Notes: generated by a model from the letters alone, not told the origin. 64,000 bases of DNA from Lichenostomus cassidix (GCA_008360975.2 CM039199.1:3054530-3118529), one strand, 5' to 3'; numbered from the stretch's first letter, positions 38,680-51,017 are shown. A program made the numbers and translations.

Positions 38680-39058
38680 CTATTATAAATGAAATCACGG
38701 AATTGTCTTTTGTAAAGGGTTATGAGGTTTTTGTCATGGTTATTTGTTAATATGTTTTGTCTAATTTTTAAGTGTTATGGTTAAGACAGAAGAGGGCTAT
38801 GCAAGCAGCCAATCCATCAGAAGAAGACAACGAGCCAATCGGAGCACCTGAAGGAGCAGGGTTAGGGGGTTATAAAAACTGTATCCGCTACCCGAGGGTG
38901 TGCCTCTGGCTATCCCCATCGGTGATTAAGCACCCAGCGCTGCACTTCCCTTTGTGTAAAGGCAGACAGTCATCCTAAGCCTCTTGTCGTTATTTGTACT
39001 CTGGAAAAGAGAGAGTAAACTCTTTCAAAATTTACGTATTGAGGCAGAATTTCTCACA
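38680..39058 (+). mobile_element. LTR-like element at the unit 2 / unit 3 junction
   Basis: About 380 bases found nowhere else in the window. Features: TATA box gttataaaaactg near 38869, tgcctctggctatcccc, agtcatcctaagcctcttg, and an end gaggcagaatttctcaca. A TG start may be at 38704. I see no matching target duplication: the left flank belongs to the MKS1-side CR1 and the right flank to the 42-bp array. The element therefore sits on a rearrangement breakpoint. Confidence 0.55.
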
Positions 39059-40513
39059 CTATACAGTGCTGTTTTATGGGTTTGAAATAAGGGTAACTCC
39101 CCCACTGTCATCATCCTAAGGTTTAAATTAAGGGGGAAGCCCAGTCGGCCCTCCTTTTTAAGGGCTTGAATTGAGGGAAAATCCCCCTTTTGCTGTCACT
39201 CGAGAGACTTAAAGTGAGTGAAACCCTTCTTTTTCCAATATTTTAGGGGATTAAATTAAAGGGAAGAAGCCATTAATTTGCCATTGTTTCAGTTTAGGTG
39301 GAGGTAAACACTTTCCCTGTTCCTTCATTTCAAGGGGTTCAGTTGAAGGAAGCTCCCCTTTTTCAGCATTTTAAGGGTTTAAATCCTCATTTCAGGGCAC
39401 TTCTACCCATACCCTGGTACCAGATGTCATGTACAGGAGTGAGCCTTGCACATATATCACCCTAATGCCACGCTTATTTATAATATATATAGCCCTAATT
39501 AGAGATCTCAGTGAGAGTCACATGAGTCACCCATTCATATAATTACTAATCTTCATCCCCCTACTTAATCACATGTGGAGTACTATTTAGTAATCTCTAA
39601 GGAATAATTATACAAGTTAACAATAAATTTTCCAACTTATCTAGCTATGCTACCAAAACACAGAGTTTTATTTCTGCCCTTTTGCTCACAGTAGTTGTAT
39701 CAAAAAAGAAGGTCCAATCATTTTCTCAAAGTTTTCTTCTCTGTCAAGCCCTTTACTCACCTTAAATTTAAGTCAGGGTTGCCAAACAGCTGTACCTCCT
39801 CTGAGGGCTTTTACACCAGGTGGTATTTGCTTCCTCCCTTTTCTCAGGCATGGTGGGAACGAGAGGCAGGCCCAGCCAGGGGTATATTAACCCCAGCTTC
39901 TGCCAAAGCAGTTCATTCTCTCTCTGGGATTCACTAGGGTGAGACCTCTCCTCTCATTTCAATGAGGGTGGTCTTTCAGCTCATCTCAGCTTTTTTTTGG
40001 GAGGTGCTTTTGGCATCTAAAGCAAGAGAGGCTTTGAAGACATGGTGAGGAAGATTACATTGAATGCAAGAAGTATTTAAGTTCACAATTTTGGGTTGCG
40101 TGTTCAGGGGTGGTAAGGTGCTTTTGTAATTTAACAAATTTTGTGATTTTTTTTTTCTTTTTTCAGGAGCAATGCAACTTCCTGAAATTCTAGATTCTGT
40201 CATGTATGATAGTTCAATTTTTTTCAGCAGATTGATCCTTTCACAAAAGGGACCTGCCTCATGTGAAAGACCACATCCAAAATTGAGGCTTCCAGTAGGT
40301 AAGGTGAGGACTGTGACAGGGAGAGGGAGTGTGAGCAGGGTACCAGGTTAGGAATTACAGGGGGGTCAGCACAGGGAAGACTGAGCCAGAGGAGTACAGG
40401 AGACCAAGATGAGTATTGATTGCAGCACAGAACTAGATGCTATCAGAGTTGTTGTATTAGTGATGAAACTATAAGCATCCTTTGTTTTTTGTGTTTTACA
40501 AGTGATCTGTAGC

Positions 40514-40745
40514 ATGGCTTTTCCAGGAGTATGATGTGGGAGACAGGGTCAAGGACTTTCCTGAAGTCCAGGTAGACACATCAACAGCCTTTCCCTCATC
40601 TGCTAGGCAGGTCAGCTGGTCATAAAAGATCAGGCTGGTCAGGCAGGATCTGCCTTTCTTAAACCTTTGCTGGCTGGGTCTGATCCCTTTGTTGTTCTGC
40701 ATGTGTCTCCTCATCAAACTACTGCCTGCACTGGAAATCTCTTCT
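40514..40745 (-). mobile_element. CR1 LINE RT fragment, shortened (unit 3)
   Basis: Same element as 17100-17540, but about 460 bases have been lost: the sequence jumps from the start of the second decayed exon (gatctgtagcat) straight to ggcttttccagg in the CR1. The FKKGRSCLTSLIFYDQLT remnant survives. Confidence 0.8.
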
Positions 40746-41370
40746 CACTTCTTTGGAAATTCCTATTATTCCAGGAACACTGGCCTTTGCCGTGTTCTCC
40801 ATTTTCAGATCAGGATTGCTGGCAGCCACAAACACAAGAGATCTCAAAGATCAGAAAAAACCCTTTATTATAGAAAAGCAGAAAGATAAGAAAATTGTAC
40901 AGAAGTCTCTGTAAAATAGTGTTCTGGTTAGTTTTTTACCCTGGGCAAATATGACATTACCATGTCACTATTAACCCAGCTTTATGAAATTTAATATCAG
41001 AGTAAGCAATTAAAGATCCAATGTTACAGACATTGGCAAAGCTCCACCAATAGTTGGCAGCTGTGACAGAAGGAAGAGATGTAATTAGGTGGTAGATTCT
41101 CAACTGGGTTTTAACAACTGGAGTTTGAAGAGCCACATTGCTGATGTCACATTTGACATGACAGTAAGAATTGGCCTGTCAACATAAAAGCTCTATTGCA
41201 ACAGCTGGGGGACTTGAATGCTTCAAGAGTCCCATTATAATAAGGAAATGCTGGGAACCCACTGCAGTTTCTGATTGTGGTATTATATTACTCTAAGGTG
41301 GCTCTATGGTATCACTGGATGAGTGAAGCATTCCAATATGCAGAGGAACACTTGTCTGAATACAGGCCTC

Positions 41371-44300
41371 TTAAAAATACCTTTTCCACTTATACAGCAC
41401 ATGGAGTTTGGTGTTGGCTCTGGACACTGCACAGAGCAAGAGACTTGGAGCTATCCACCAGTTTTTATCATAAGGGTGGATGACAAACACAATCTTCCTT
41501 TCTAGGCCTGAGAAGCGTCGGATGCTGTCAAGAACAATGATGTCTTTTAAAATATTGTCTGCTAGCCCCACCACCTCCCTCACCCTCCTCTTCTTTATTT
41601 GTCTTTCTAGCTGAGGTTGCAGCCTCTGTTTGAACATCCAGGCTTCATCAGATGTGCTGCACAGGATCGCCATGTCTCCAAGGCAATAACCTTGCTCAAG
41701 GTAGCTCTTGCACTGTTCGGTCACAAACCTTACCACTTCATCTTCATTCATATCTTCCTTTACTATATAGTCACCTGACAAAGAATGGGCACATTCTGCC
41801 TGACTCAACAACTTTTCCAGCACTCCACTGAGCACATCTATTTCATGTGCTTTCAGGATTTTTGACATTAGATCAAACATGATACTATATATTTGCATGG
41901 CATTACGGACCACTTTGGTCATCCATTCCTGAGGGTACAGTTTTGAAAAGTCAAGACCACAGTCATATGGGTAGGTGGTCTGAAAGAAATCCAGGAAGAC
42001 CCAGAAAACACCACCTCTTTCCTTGACTATGGACCGGGCACGTTGGTACCAGTTCCCTTCATCACGACGAAAATTCTGAGCTTCATCAATCACAATGTGT
42101 TTCACATGCGGGAAGTCCTTCTTCAGGAAGGTAACACGTGTCACAGCCTGGCAGATGTCATGTCTACGAAAAAGGAAAGAGAAACCCAAACAAAGTTAAT
42201 CAACAGCAGATATGACCAGTTGTTACTGACTGCCTCCATCTCTCCAGGGGTTCTTACTTGGAGGGCTCGCCCTGCCAAAAAACAGATTGCCCATCTCAGC
42301 TGGAGTATGCTGTGTTGTTTTCCCCATGTAAATATTGATTCCAAGGGATTGGCTGTGCACAGGCATTGCTGCACAGCCCCCACCACCTTTGGATCTCGAC
42401 CTGGAGGAGCCTCAGGCCCACCTTTCTACATGGCCCCCATGTCAAGGCTCCCTGGGGGTCCCTCTGCCCTGCTCTCCCGTGGTGCCTGGGCTCCTGCAGG
42501 AAAGATGGGTTCCCTTTTCTGCCAGGGTGAGCTGGGACTGGCAGCACTTCTGCTGCCTGCTGGGGCCAGGACCTGCTGCTGGGCACTGACAAGGCTGCAA
42601 TTCCCTGATGCCACATGCCCTGTCCACCTTGGTGGCCTGCTGACCTCCCCATGCTGCCACAAGTGGAAATGCAGTCAGAACAGGGCTGGGGAACTGCTCT
42701 GCCTCAAATGTTCTCCCAAAAGAAGCCTCTGTTCTCCATGTTTACATGACCCAGGACCAAGAGCAGTTCCTGGCACAGCTGCACAGAGCCTGCAGCAGAC
42801 CCTCCACAGAATGTGCTGGGGCAGCAGCAGGGAACAGCAGATGGGCACTTTTGGGGTCAGCACCAGCTCTAACAGACCATTACACTGAGGCCACTGGCTT
42901 TGGAAGGTCTAGCACAGTCCTGCAGTCCCCAAATATGGGATGCTCTCTGCAATCACTGAGTGTTGGATCTGGGCTACAGCTCAACTCAATCCCACTTTGA
43001 CTATAAAATTCCTTGAGATGAAGGTTGTGTGTTTATGTCAGGCAAAGTTAAAACTTAGGCAAAGAGAGGGAAAATCACAAGGGCTTGTGCTGTAGACATA
43101 GAGGGTGCAATGACAGAAAAAAGAGGAAAGACACATGACTGCTTACCCCACAAATTTCCTCAAGGGTTGATTTTCACAAACGTAAAGTATCTCCTCTGCA
43201 GAACAGCGAAAAGTGTTCTTTATTCTCTCAATAAGCTTCAAAGCCACGATTGTTTTCCCAGTTCCAGGAAGACCAAGCACAAACTGCTTCCTAACTTTGT
43301 GTAGGTTGCTGGAGATCAGCTCATGTTGTCTGAGAGTGAGAAGGTTGAAAATCTCACAGCCAAGACTGTCACTCAAGTAGGACTTAAAGCTCAGTACAAC
43401 AATCACAAGTGCTTGCAGGAAGGCAGGGATATCCCTGGAGGTGAGGATGTAATTCTTTGGGTACAAGCTGATGGAATCAGACTGGGCTTCTTGCCGAGGA
43501 ACATCATTCTCTGCAACTCCCATCTGGTCATTGGTGCCATTCAGCTGCAGGATTTGGGGAATCACACACACTCTTGAAGTATATCCCCCGTCATTGACCA
43601 ACTTTTGCTTTAAAGCACGAGCAGTTTCTTTCCAGTTTCCAGACGTGACAGAAGAGGCATCCTTGACTACAGTGAACAACACTGGATACTTATTGTCAGC
43701 TACTAAGAGAGCATCACACACAACATCCTGGTTTTTCTGCAGTCCAATGTCAACTGCCCAGCTCCTGGAAAGTATCAGTATCCCCCTGGTAAGTCCATGG
43801 AGTTTTCTTCTCAATAAATCCTCTAATCCAGGATACTCCAAGAACAGATCAGTGCAGATGGTTTCTGGCTTCCATTTGATTTCATTAGAATCCACTAGGA
43901 AAAAAAAAAAAAAAAGAAAAATTAGAAGAGCAAATACTTTACTCAACACACCAGTTACTAGGGGGAAGATGCTATACCATGAGGTCATCAAAGTGATTCA
44001 CTACTTTGATTTCAATTATACTCAAAATAATTTATTCTCCCTTTTTCCTCCCTGAGAAGACTTTTGAGCATAACAGAGGTCAGACAGTACTTTTCTTGGT
44101 TTGAAAGACAGGTGCTTGCTAAGAGAGGTGGAACCCTCCCTTAGAACAGAGAATGTGATTTCCCTTCCCTCCGAACTATTTTAATTTTGAAATTAAGGGC
44201 TTTCAGGCAGTGGTGTGGGGAAAAGGAGTAACAATTCTTTACTAGTATCTACAGCAGAGTAAACAAGAAATAACAAGAATAACAACAACAAGCAAAACCA

Positions 44301-47300
44301 GAAAACCAATAGCAGATATCTTTTTGAGCTGTTGAGCACTTTCCCGTGTGGTGCAATCACGGTTGCAAGCAGCAGGGGCGCTGTTGAGCTCCCGGCCGGG
44401 CAGGGCAGGTGCGATGACACCCGAGCGGCTGCAGGTGGCGCTGTGGCGCAGGGTCAGGTCAGCCTCACTCAGTTGGTTAATGGACGGGCTGAGAAGCAGG
44501 CAGGCAGGCAGCTTGGGGCAGTGAGCGGGGTGGCAGGGACAGGGGCTGGCTCTCTCCCGGGCCAGCCAGCGATGTGACAGGGACTGTGCAGTCACAGCAG
44601 ATGCCACGGTCTTGTGTGGCAAAAACGAGGTGGGCGGCAGGGACAGGTGGACTCCCCCGCTGCTGCTGCAAAAAACACAGCCAGGAAAAGGTGCACTCCC
44701 GGTGGGGAAAGAGGTTGAATCAAAGCTCACCCAGCCAGGAGGAGAAAAAGCAGAGCACAGTTGGATCTCCTGCGGTCGCAGCCAGAAGCCAAAAGCAGTT
44801 GCTTTCCTCCTGGTGTCCCACAAACGAGTGTCCGTCCAGCCGGGAGAGCTTCCTCTCTACACTACACCCAGCCCAGAGTCTTCGTCTCTTACAAAAGACT
44901 TAATAGCTCTGAGCACCCAGCCATTTGTCTCCTAGTAGCAGGATGGAGGAAAATTCCAACTTCCCCAACCTTCAACAGTACTCAAAGCCCTGGAACATCA
45001 CATATATTGTCAGGAATTGCGTGCATAAGGGATTATACTTAGTGGCAAAAAAAGGAGATTATATCAAAAAAGCTGGAAAATCAGGGGAACCAACATTCTC
45101 AGAGCAGTTGTGTCTTTTAAAAACACCTGTCCAGAATTAGAGACAAATATCTCTAGGTGGAGAGCGCTCCGAACAAATGCCTCCCCACAAAAAGCAAGGG
45201 CTTTGGTACCCCCTCCCCCCTACTCACAACAGAATTTCTTAAATGAAAGTGAAAAAAACCAAACCTATTTATTAAACAAAACACAGAGTGCGCTGCAAGG
45301 CACAGGGGAAGGGGAAAACGGGAGGAGTTATTAAACCTGAGCTAACAGGTGGTAAGCTTTAGTGTCCTTATCTCAGCTGTAGTTTCCCCTCTCCAGGGGC
45401 CCCCGAGAGCTGGGCGGAGTTGCTCCAGTAGCTCCCTGGAGGATTCTCGTCTGCCGTGCTCCGGGGCTCCTTGCGTTTTCTTGGCGAGAAAGCAAATCGG
45501 AGAAAAGGGTCCAAAAAGGAAGATGACGAAGAGGCACCCCCAGGGAAAAACTTGCAGCATCGACAGCAGCCGCCAACCAGTCCCCGGAGTGCCTTTTCCT
45601 TCGCCTCGCTTCTCCCGCAGAGAGGCTTGGGGAAGGGTTTTAAACAACCCGCTCTCCTCCCATTGGCTGAATGCAGTTAAAGCTGCAGGACTACATTTTC
45701 TGAGCATAAAAACAACGATATGGGAATACACAGGATTACCCTCACCACAGGACAACACCCTAACAATGCAATGCTTAAAATCAGGAACTTACATAACCTC
45801 CTTGAAGTCCTGTCAAATGCAAGCTTAAATGAAGAAAGAAATCCAGAACAAATATCTTACCTGGGTAGAGAAATCCCTGCAGTACAGCCACACAATGGAG
45901 ATCAGCTTTACAATAAACTGGCTTACTCAGAGGAGGGCCATTTGCCAAGCTGAGCTGAATCCTAAAACCGTCAGCCAGATCTGAAAGATCTTGGGGGAAA
46001 AAAATTTATATTATACCCAACAAAATCCTTCCTCATGAACTGGTAACCCAACACTAAAGAGTAACTAAAATGATTAATTTAAAACCTCCGTTTGCAATCC
46101 TTCCCATGAAAATGCTGCCTAAACAGTTCAGAATGCCAGGACTCCAGTGGTGAAGCCCTGGCCCAGGGAGTCCAGAGAAGCTGTGGCTGTCCCATCCATG
46201 GAAGTGTCCAAGGACAGGTTGGATGGGGCTTGGAGCAACCTCATCTAGTGGAAGGTGTCCCTGCCCATGGCAGGCAGGTGGGACAGGATGATCTCTAAGG
46301 TCCCTTCCAACCCAAACCATTCCATGATTCTATGACCTGTATTTGCTGTAGAAGACAAAGGGCTCTCTCTAAAAGGTGGCTTAGCAGGTCAAAGCCAAGA
46401 TCTAGATCCCATGTGGGATGAGCTTGGGACTCAAGCTTTGGAAGGGGAGGGATTTCACAATGAAGTGGGGCAAAGTGCCTTCAAACAAGCCTTACACCCT
46501 GCTCCTTAAAAACAGCTCTTAACAACCACAGAGCTGCACTGAGCACCTGTGCAAGGTGCTCCCCATGGGAAGCAGCAAAAGGAAGGATTTGTTTAGTTTT
46601 TCAGAATAACCCCTTTTGGACACCTCAAGGGCCAGACTGCCAACAGGACATCAATCCCTCCTAAACATCTCAGCACACAAAGTCAACTTCAAGTGTTTAC
46701 TGCAGTTCTCACTAAGACTAAGGGTAGCTTCTGGGTGATCTTGAATCTTCCCACTTCATTTAGGGATATGGGATGCCTAGGAAGACCTATTCCATTTGGA
46801 AGTGCTTCAAGAAGTCCTGCTGAGCAGGTTCAGAGAGCAGGGTGCCACTGCAGGCCAGTGACTGCACTGTCACCCTAGTGCCCATGGCTGGGCATGGGCC
46901 AAAGGCCCTTTCTAGGTTTGGTGAGAACACTCATCAAAACAAGTTGGTCTTTCCTCCTTCACGTTTACAGCCCCAGGCAGAAATGAAGTTGGCACTAACA
47001 GAAATGCAGGTTTTACCTGGGTCTGCAGCTGTCATGAGCTCCATCCATTTCGTGACACTCAGTCTTTCAATTTTGTCACCCATCACCATCCAGGATTCAG
47101 GGTCACCATTGAACACAGGGCAGCAGGAAGGTTCAATGTGCACAGCACAGACATAGCCATGAGAACAGCCTGCTTGGTCATAAACACCCAGGATGTGTGT
47201 CTGGAATTGCACACCAGCCCCAGAGCCACAGAAGTGATAGATGGATGTTGAGCCAACGGCATCAGCCACTGTTTGTTCTAAGGCTTCTTTCTCCACATCA

Positions 47301-48115
47301 CTGTGGCTTCCGGTGACTTTGCCATCATCATCCACACCAAAAAATAAATATCCACCCTCAGTATTTGCAAAGGCAGATACATATTTAGGAAGGTTTTTTC
47401 TAATGTATTCCAAGATACAATCAGTACTGTATTCCTTAAATTCAATATGTGTTGTCTCTGTGAAACGCAGGCGTTCCCCAAGCAGCAATTTGTCCCTCTC
47501 TATAAACCTGACCGCAGCAATCTGGATGTCGTGCTCCTGAATGTTCAGAGGAGTCTCCTCTGCTCCCTCACCCAAAGCTACCCGAGCTCTCTTGGTTCTC
47601 AGCCTGTTCTTACTGAGCTGCTTGTCACCTCTTTTCTTCCTCAGGAATTCAGGTGCATCTCTGGAAGTCACAGGGTAAACTGAAGTGTCAGACCTCCAAA
47701 ACAAACCAGTGCTCAAGCTGCAGAGACGTGGCTTTGTGGCTGCACTTCCCTGCTCCAGGCCTCCACAGCTCCATGTTTTAACAAAAAGCAGCAGGTTACT
47801 CCCCTTCTGCATCCACGTGAAGTATTCAGAAGTGTTGCTGCCACCAACGCAATCTCTGAGGCTCCTCTCTATGTCCTCACCAACGCCATGCTCCTGGAAG
47901 CTGTAATTTCTGTCCTCACTCTCCATCTTCACTATTCCTCCTCCTGAATTCAGCAATGCATACACTGCTGTGGAAAGGACATTTCGTTCTGTTTTCTGGT
48001 TGCAAGAACTCTTCTTTCTGAAAATCTTTCCTAAATGTATTTTCCCAATATCTACCACCACGTCGGCATAGTTCGTGTTCAAGTCAATCAGCAGCCGTCC
48101 TTCCTGCTTGGCCAT
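41371..48115 (-). CDS. SLFN: Schlafen-family protein, complete (unit 3), 922 aa
   Basis: Four coding exons: 47017-48115 (ATG at 48115), 45861-45989, 43147-43894, 41371-42163; phases join without error. Long group III Schlafen architecture. Residues 1-350: Schlafen core/AlbA-like nuclease lobe, with ALLNSGGG at 53-60, acidic residues E220 and E225 (ETTHIEF) and D263 (GVDDDG) spaced exactly as the three catalytic carboxylates of mammalian SLFN11/13, and zinc-binding H294, C296, C331, C332. SWAVDI linker motif at 454-459. Walker A GLPGTGKT at 617-624, Walker B-like DEAQ at 685-688, then late SF1 helicase motifs. Mammalian relatives cleave tRNA and restrict viruses or stalled replication. This start has an acceptor just upstream and fits family N-termini; an upstream in-frame ATG lies in CR1. 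The C-terminus (KWKRYF) differs from units 1-2. Which mammalian SLFN is closest is not settled. Confidence 0.92.
44092..44977 (+). mobile_element. Solo ERV LTR with 5-bp target duplication, SLFN intron (unit 3 only)
   Basis: An 886-base insertion of the same family as 24059-24960 (cttggtttgaaagacaggtg; gtgcaatcacggttgcaagc; gcgctgttgagctcccgg). Direct repeats gtact at 44087-44091 and 44978-44982; unit 2 has the empty site cagacagtactcaaag at 31954. The first base pair reads TT instead of TG, so the end is mutated. Antisense to SLFN, between exons 2 and 3. Confidence 0.9.
45104..45754 (-). mobile_element. Probable second LTR insertion in the same SLFN intron (unit 3 only)
   Basis: About 650 bases absent from unit 2, where cattctcagacaccctaac is continuous (32077). 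On the minus strand it starts TGTCCTGTGGTGAGGG and has AATAAA (gtttaataaataggtttgg; plus about 45270) followed by a U5-like stretch. The target duplication could not be resolved. Its GC-rich middle (45400-45600) opens several frames but matches no retroviral protein I know. It lies only about 105 bases before SLFN exon 2. Confidence 0.6.
46123..46333 (+). mobile_element. CR1 LINE 3' end (unit 3)
   Basis: Unit 3 counterpart of 32462-32672, sense CR1 tail ending ccatgattctatga, in the intron between SLFN exons 1 and 2. Confidence 0.85.
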
Positions 48116-48159
48116 CCTGATCCTGAAGAGGTATGTTATTAAAAACACTTCATAAATTA

Positions 48160-48540
48160 TCACAGAATCATCAGGTTTGGGAAAGCTCTCTGACACCACT
48201 GAATCCAACCATTCCCCCAGCACTGCCAAGACCACCCCTAACCCATGTTGCAAATTGTGACATCTACACATCTCTTAAACCCCTCCAGGGATGGTGTCTC
48301 TACCACTACCATGGGCAGCCTCTCTTTCTGAGAGACATTTTCCCCAATATCCAACCTGAACCTGCCCTGGTGCAACTTGAGGTCATTTTCTCTTCTCCTG
48401 TCCCTTGTTCCCTTGGGGAAGAGCCTGACCCCCACCTGACTGCACCCTCCTGTCAGGGAGCTGTAGAGAATGAGAAAGTGCCCCCAGAGCCTCCTTTTCT
48501 CCAGGCTGAGCCTCTGGCTCCCTCAGCCACTCCTCATCAC
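48160..48540 (-). mobile_element. CR1 LINE 3' part upstream of SLFN exon 1 (unit 3)
   Basis: Counterpart of 34499-34883. Here it runs uninterrupted into cttgtacactctgctgtcc, the empty site of the unit 2 LTR. Confidence 0.8.
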
Positions 48541-48754
48541 ACTTGTACACTCTGCTGTCCTTCGCTGGACACGCAAAGAAGGGCACACACACGGTAGCGG
48601 GGCCAAGAAAACCCGGAAAAAAGGGGAAACATTGGGAAGTGAAAGTGAAAATAATTCCTCTCAAGAGCAAGCAGCTCCGAGCGCGCTGGTACGAAGGCAG
48701 GGGGTCAATGTCGGGAATTGCCGGGGCTCTTTGACACTGCCCTGAAGCCACCTC

Positions 48755-49110
48755 CAAAGCGCATCCCCTCTCCCCACAGCCGATTCCTCCCAGCCCCGAG
48801 CCCCGCGGGCGAGGAGCCCCGCGAGCAGAGCCTCCCGGGAGGCTGCGGAGCGGAGCGGAGCGGGCAGAGCCCGGGGCAAGTGCCGCTGCCCAGGGCGGAG
48901 GGGCTGCCTCAGGCTCCGTCGCTGACCCACCTTCCCAGGGGATACGAACTCCGGTCCGGCTCCGCGGGCTCGACTAGTGCGACCGTCACACTTCCTTCTC
49001 GTCGAACTCGAAACTTCAAAAAAGAACTTCTCGCCCCTCCTGCCCGTTCCTGTCCCTCCCACAGCCGCTGCACCTGTATTCCAAATAGTTTATTCAGCAC
49101 TACAATAACT
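48755..49110 (-). promoter_or_regulatory. Candidate SLFN promoter/5' UTR exon, CpG-rich (unit 3)
   Basis: Same CpG-rich block as 35740-36135, including ggagcggagcggagcggg and the donor-like minus-strand GGGAAG/gtgggt near 48935. In this unit no LTR separates it from SLFN exon 1, so it is the most direct candidate start for the intact gene. Inference from composition and splice signals only. Confidence 0.35.
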
Positions 49111-49877
49111 TCCCTCTTCCACGCCTTCGCCAGGCTCGATCGGCGGGACGCACAGTGTCTGGAGGGACAGCAGAGCCCCGGGGCTCCGCAGTGCACAGCC
49201 ACCAAACCTTCATGTGAACCCGCACATCCCTCCGTGTGAGAGTGATAAATGAGTGAATGGCAAATGTTGGCTTTCGCATATTTGAATTTAACATTTACAA
49301 GTGATAATGTACTGTGTAAAGTAGTACTAGGATAAAATAGAGTTATGTAGAAACAAGGTTAGTGTGAATTATAACTTCGAAATAGTTGTAATATGTCAGA
49401 AAAACGTAGTAAGAAATACATGGTAATAAATGTCTTTTAAGTCGATAAGCCTTAAAGCCAGAGATCAAGACACCCTAAAGAAACAAAACAAGACATACCA
49501 CATCCATCCCAGGAAGTCTGTTATCTCCATTCACACCTCTCTGAGAAACTGTCAGACAGAAGCTGGAAGTCGAAGGAAAATCTCTGCCTGCAGCTCTGAA
49601 ACAACCCAAAAGACCCAAACCAGCGCCCAGCTGGCGGAAAGGGGAAGAGATTGGAGAGGAGGGGAACTAAGTGGAGTGTAAATTGTCTTTGGCGCTGAAT
49701 GAATACATAACAGTTAAAGAAGGCACTTAAACTCACAGTAAAATGAATAGAATTGAGCCTCTGGCAAAATTGCTAAGCGCCCAGCACTGTTTGCCGTTGC
49801 TCTCCTAATAAATGTTCAATATTATACTTCTAAAATTTCCAGCTTCTGTATTCGTTTATTACAAGAGGGTCCCTTCA

Positions 49878-50180
49878 ACAGGTTTTGGACAATCAGAATT
49901 TGAAGAGCCACACTGCTGATGTCCCGTTTGACATGACAGTAACAATGGGGCTGTCAGCATACAATGTCTATTACAAGAGCTGGGGGACTTCAAGCCTTTA
50001 AGGGTTCCTGTTAGAATGAGGAAATCTCAGGGGTCCATTGCAGTTTCTGATTGTGATATCATATTTATTGCACAGCAGCACATGAACTCTAGTGTTGGCT
50101 CTGGACGCTGTGCAGTGCATAAAGTGGGAGCATGCTGGCTCTGTGAAGTGTCAGGGTGGATGAGAAGCACAATCTTCCTC
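49878..50180 (-). pseudogene. Relic of an older SLFN 3' end next to MKS1 (unit 3)
   Basis: Counterpart of 36897-37196, almost identical to it, while both are strongly diverged from the live SLFN copies. The relic therefore predates the unit 2/unit 3 duplication. Confidence 0.7.
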
Positions 50181-50744
50181 AACCAAATAAACATGCATTA
50201 GGTAGGCAGGTTCATGTGTATTTTACGGTATAAAAGATGTAACTTTTTACCCTTTGGTGTGCTTGATTTGTGGAAACCACCGCGCACCCTGCAGAGAAGC
50301 TAGAATGCCTTCTTTCTTAAAACAGACTGTGTCTGTGTTCAGAGAGCTGCTAAAATCGGCAACAGCGTGAGGGTACTGGTGGTGTCCGTGAAGATGCAGG
50401 GACAGACTAGCAAGGGGGTAATGAACACCCCAGAGAGGGGCAGGTTCAGGTGGCTTCTCACACACAGCTGAGGGCCCAGAGCTCTGTCCATGGCTGCTGG
50501 AGGTCCCTCAGCGTTTCTCTGTATGGAGGGCTTTGTCCTGAGGCCTGCTGTGGAGGGCTGTGGGGGATCCCCTCACAGAGAGGCTGTGCAGACCCTCACG
50601 GGGAGCTGTGTGGGACACCCTTCCTGGAGGGCCCTGAGGGCCGTGGGGACCGTCACAGGGAGCGGTGTGGAGACCCCCTTATGGAGGTGTGTGGAGCCTC
50701 ACAAGGCTGGGGGGATCCCCCAGGGGCCACGGGAACCCTCAGAG

Positions 50745-50920
50745 GGAGGGATGTGTGCACCCCCCACACACACCCCCCACACACGATCCTCCCTCACACG
50801 GAGGGATGTGTGCGATCCTCCCTCACACGGAGGGGTGTGTGCGATCCTCCCTCACACGGAGGGGTGTGTGCGATCCTCCCTCACACGGAGGGATGTGCGA
50901 TCCTCCCTCACACAGGCCGC
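50745..50920. repeat. 29-bp minisatellite upstream of MKS1 (unit 3, about 4-5 copies)
   Basis: Same unit as at 37770-38012 but only about half the copies, preceded by a short cacccccc/acacaca stretch (50758-50782). The array ends about 105 bases before the MKS1 ATG. Confidence 0.88.
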
Positions 50921-51017
50921 GGGACTCCTGTGGCGCCGAGCGGGCCCGGACAGCTCGGAGCTCCGGCCGCGGGGAGGCGCTGCCCGCCCGCGCACGGCGC
51001 TTTCCCGGAGCGCAGCT

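Noticed and set aside
45342..45828. GC-rich ORFs of 138-159 codons in the 45.1-45.75 kb insertion
   Set aside because: Both strands are open over the same GC-rich patch, there is no recognisable retroviral or host domain, and the insertion behaves as an LTR.
46934..48271. Upstream SLFN start MCRCHNLQ
   Set aside because: Those codons lie in a CR1 fragment; an acceptor (cctcttcag) and the family-like N-terminus MAKQEGRLL place the start at 48115.
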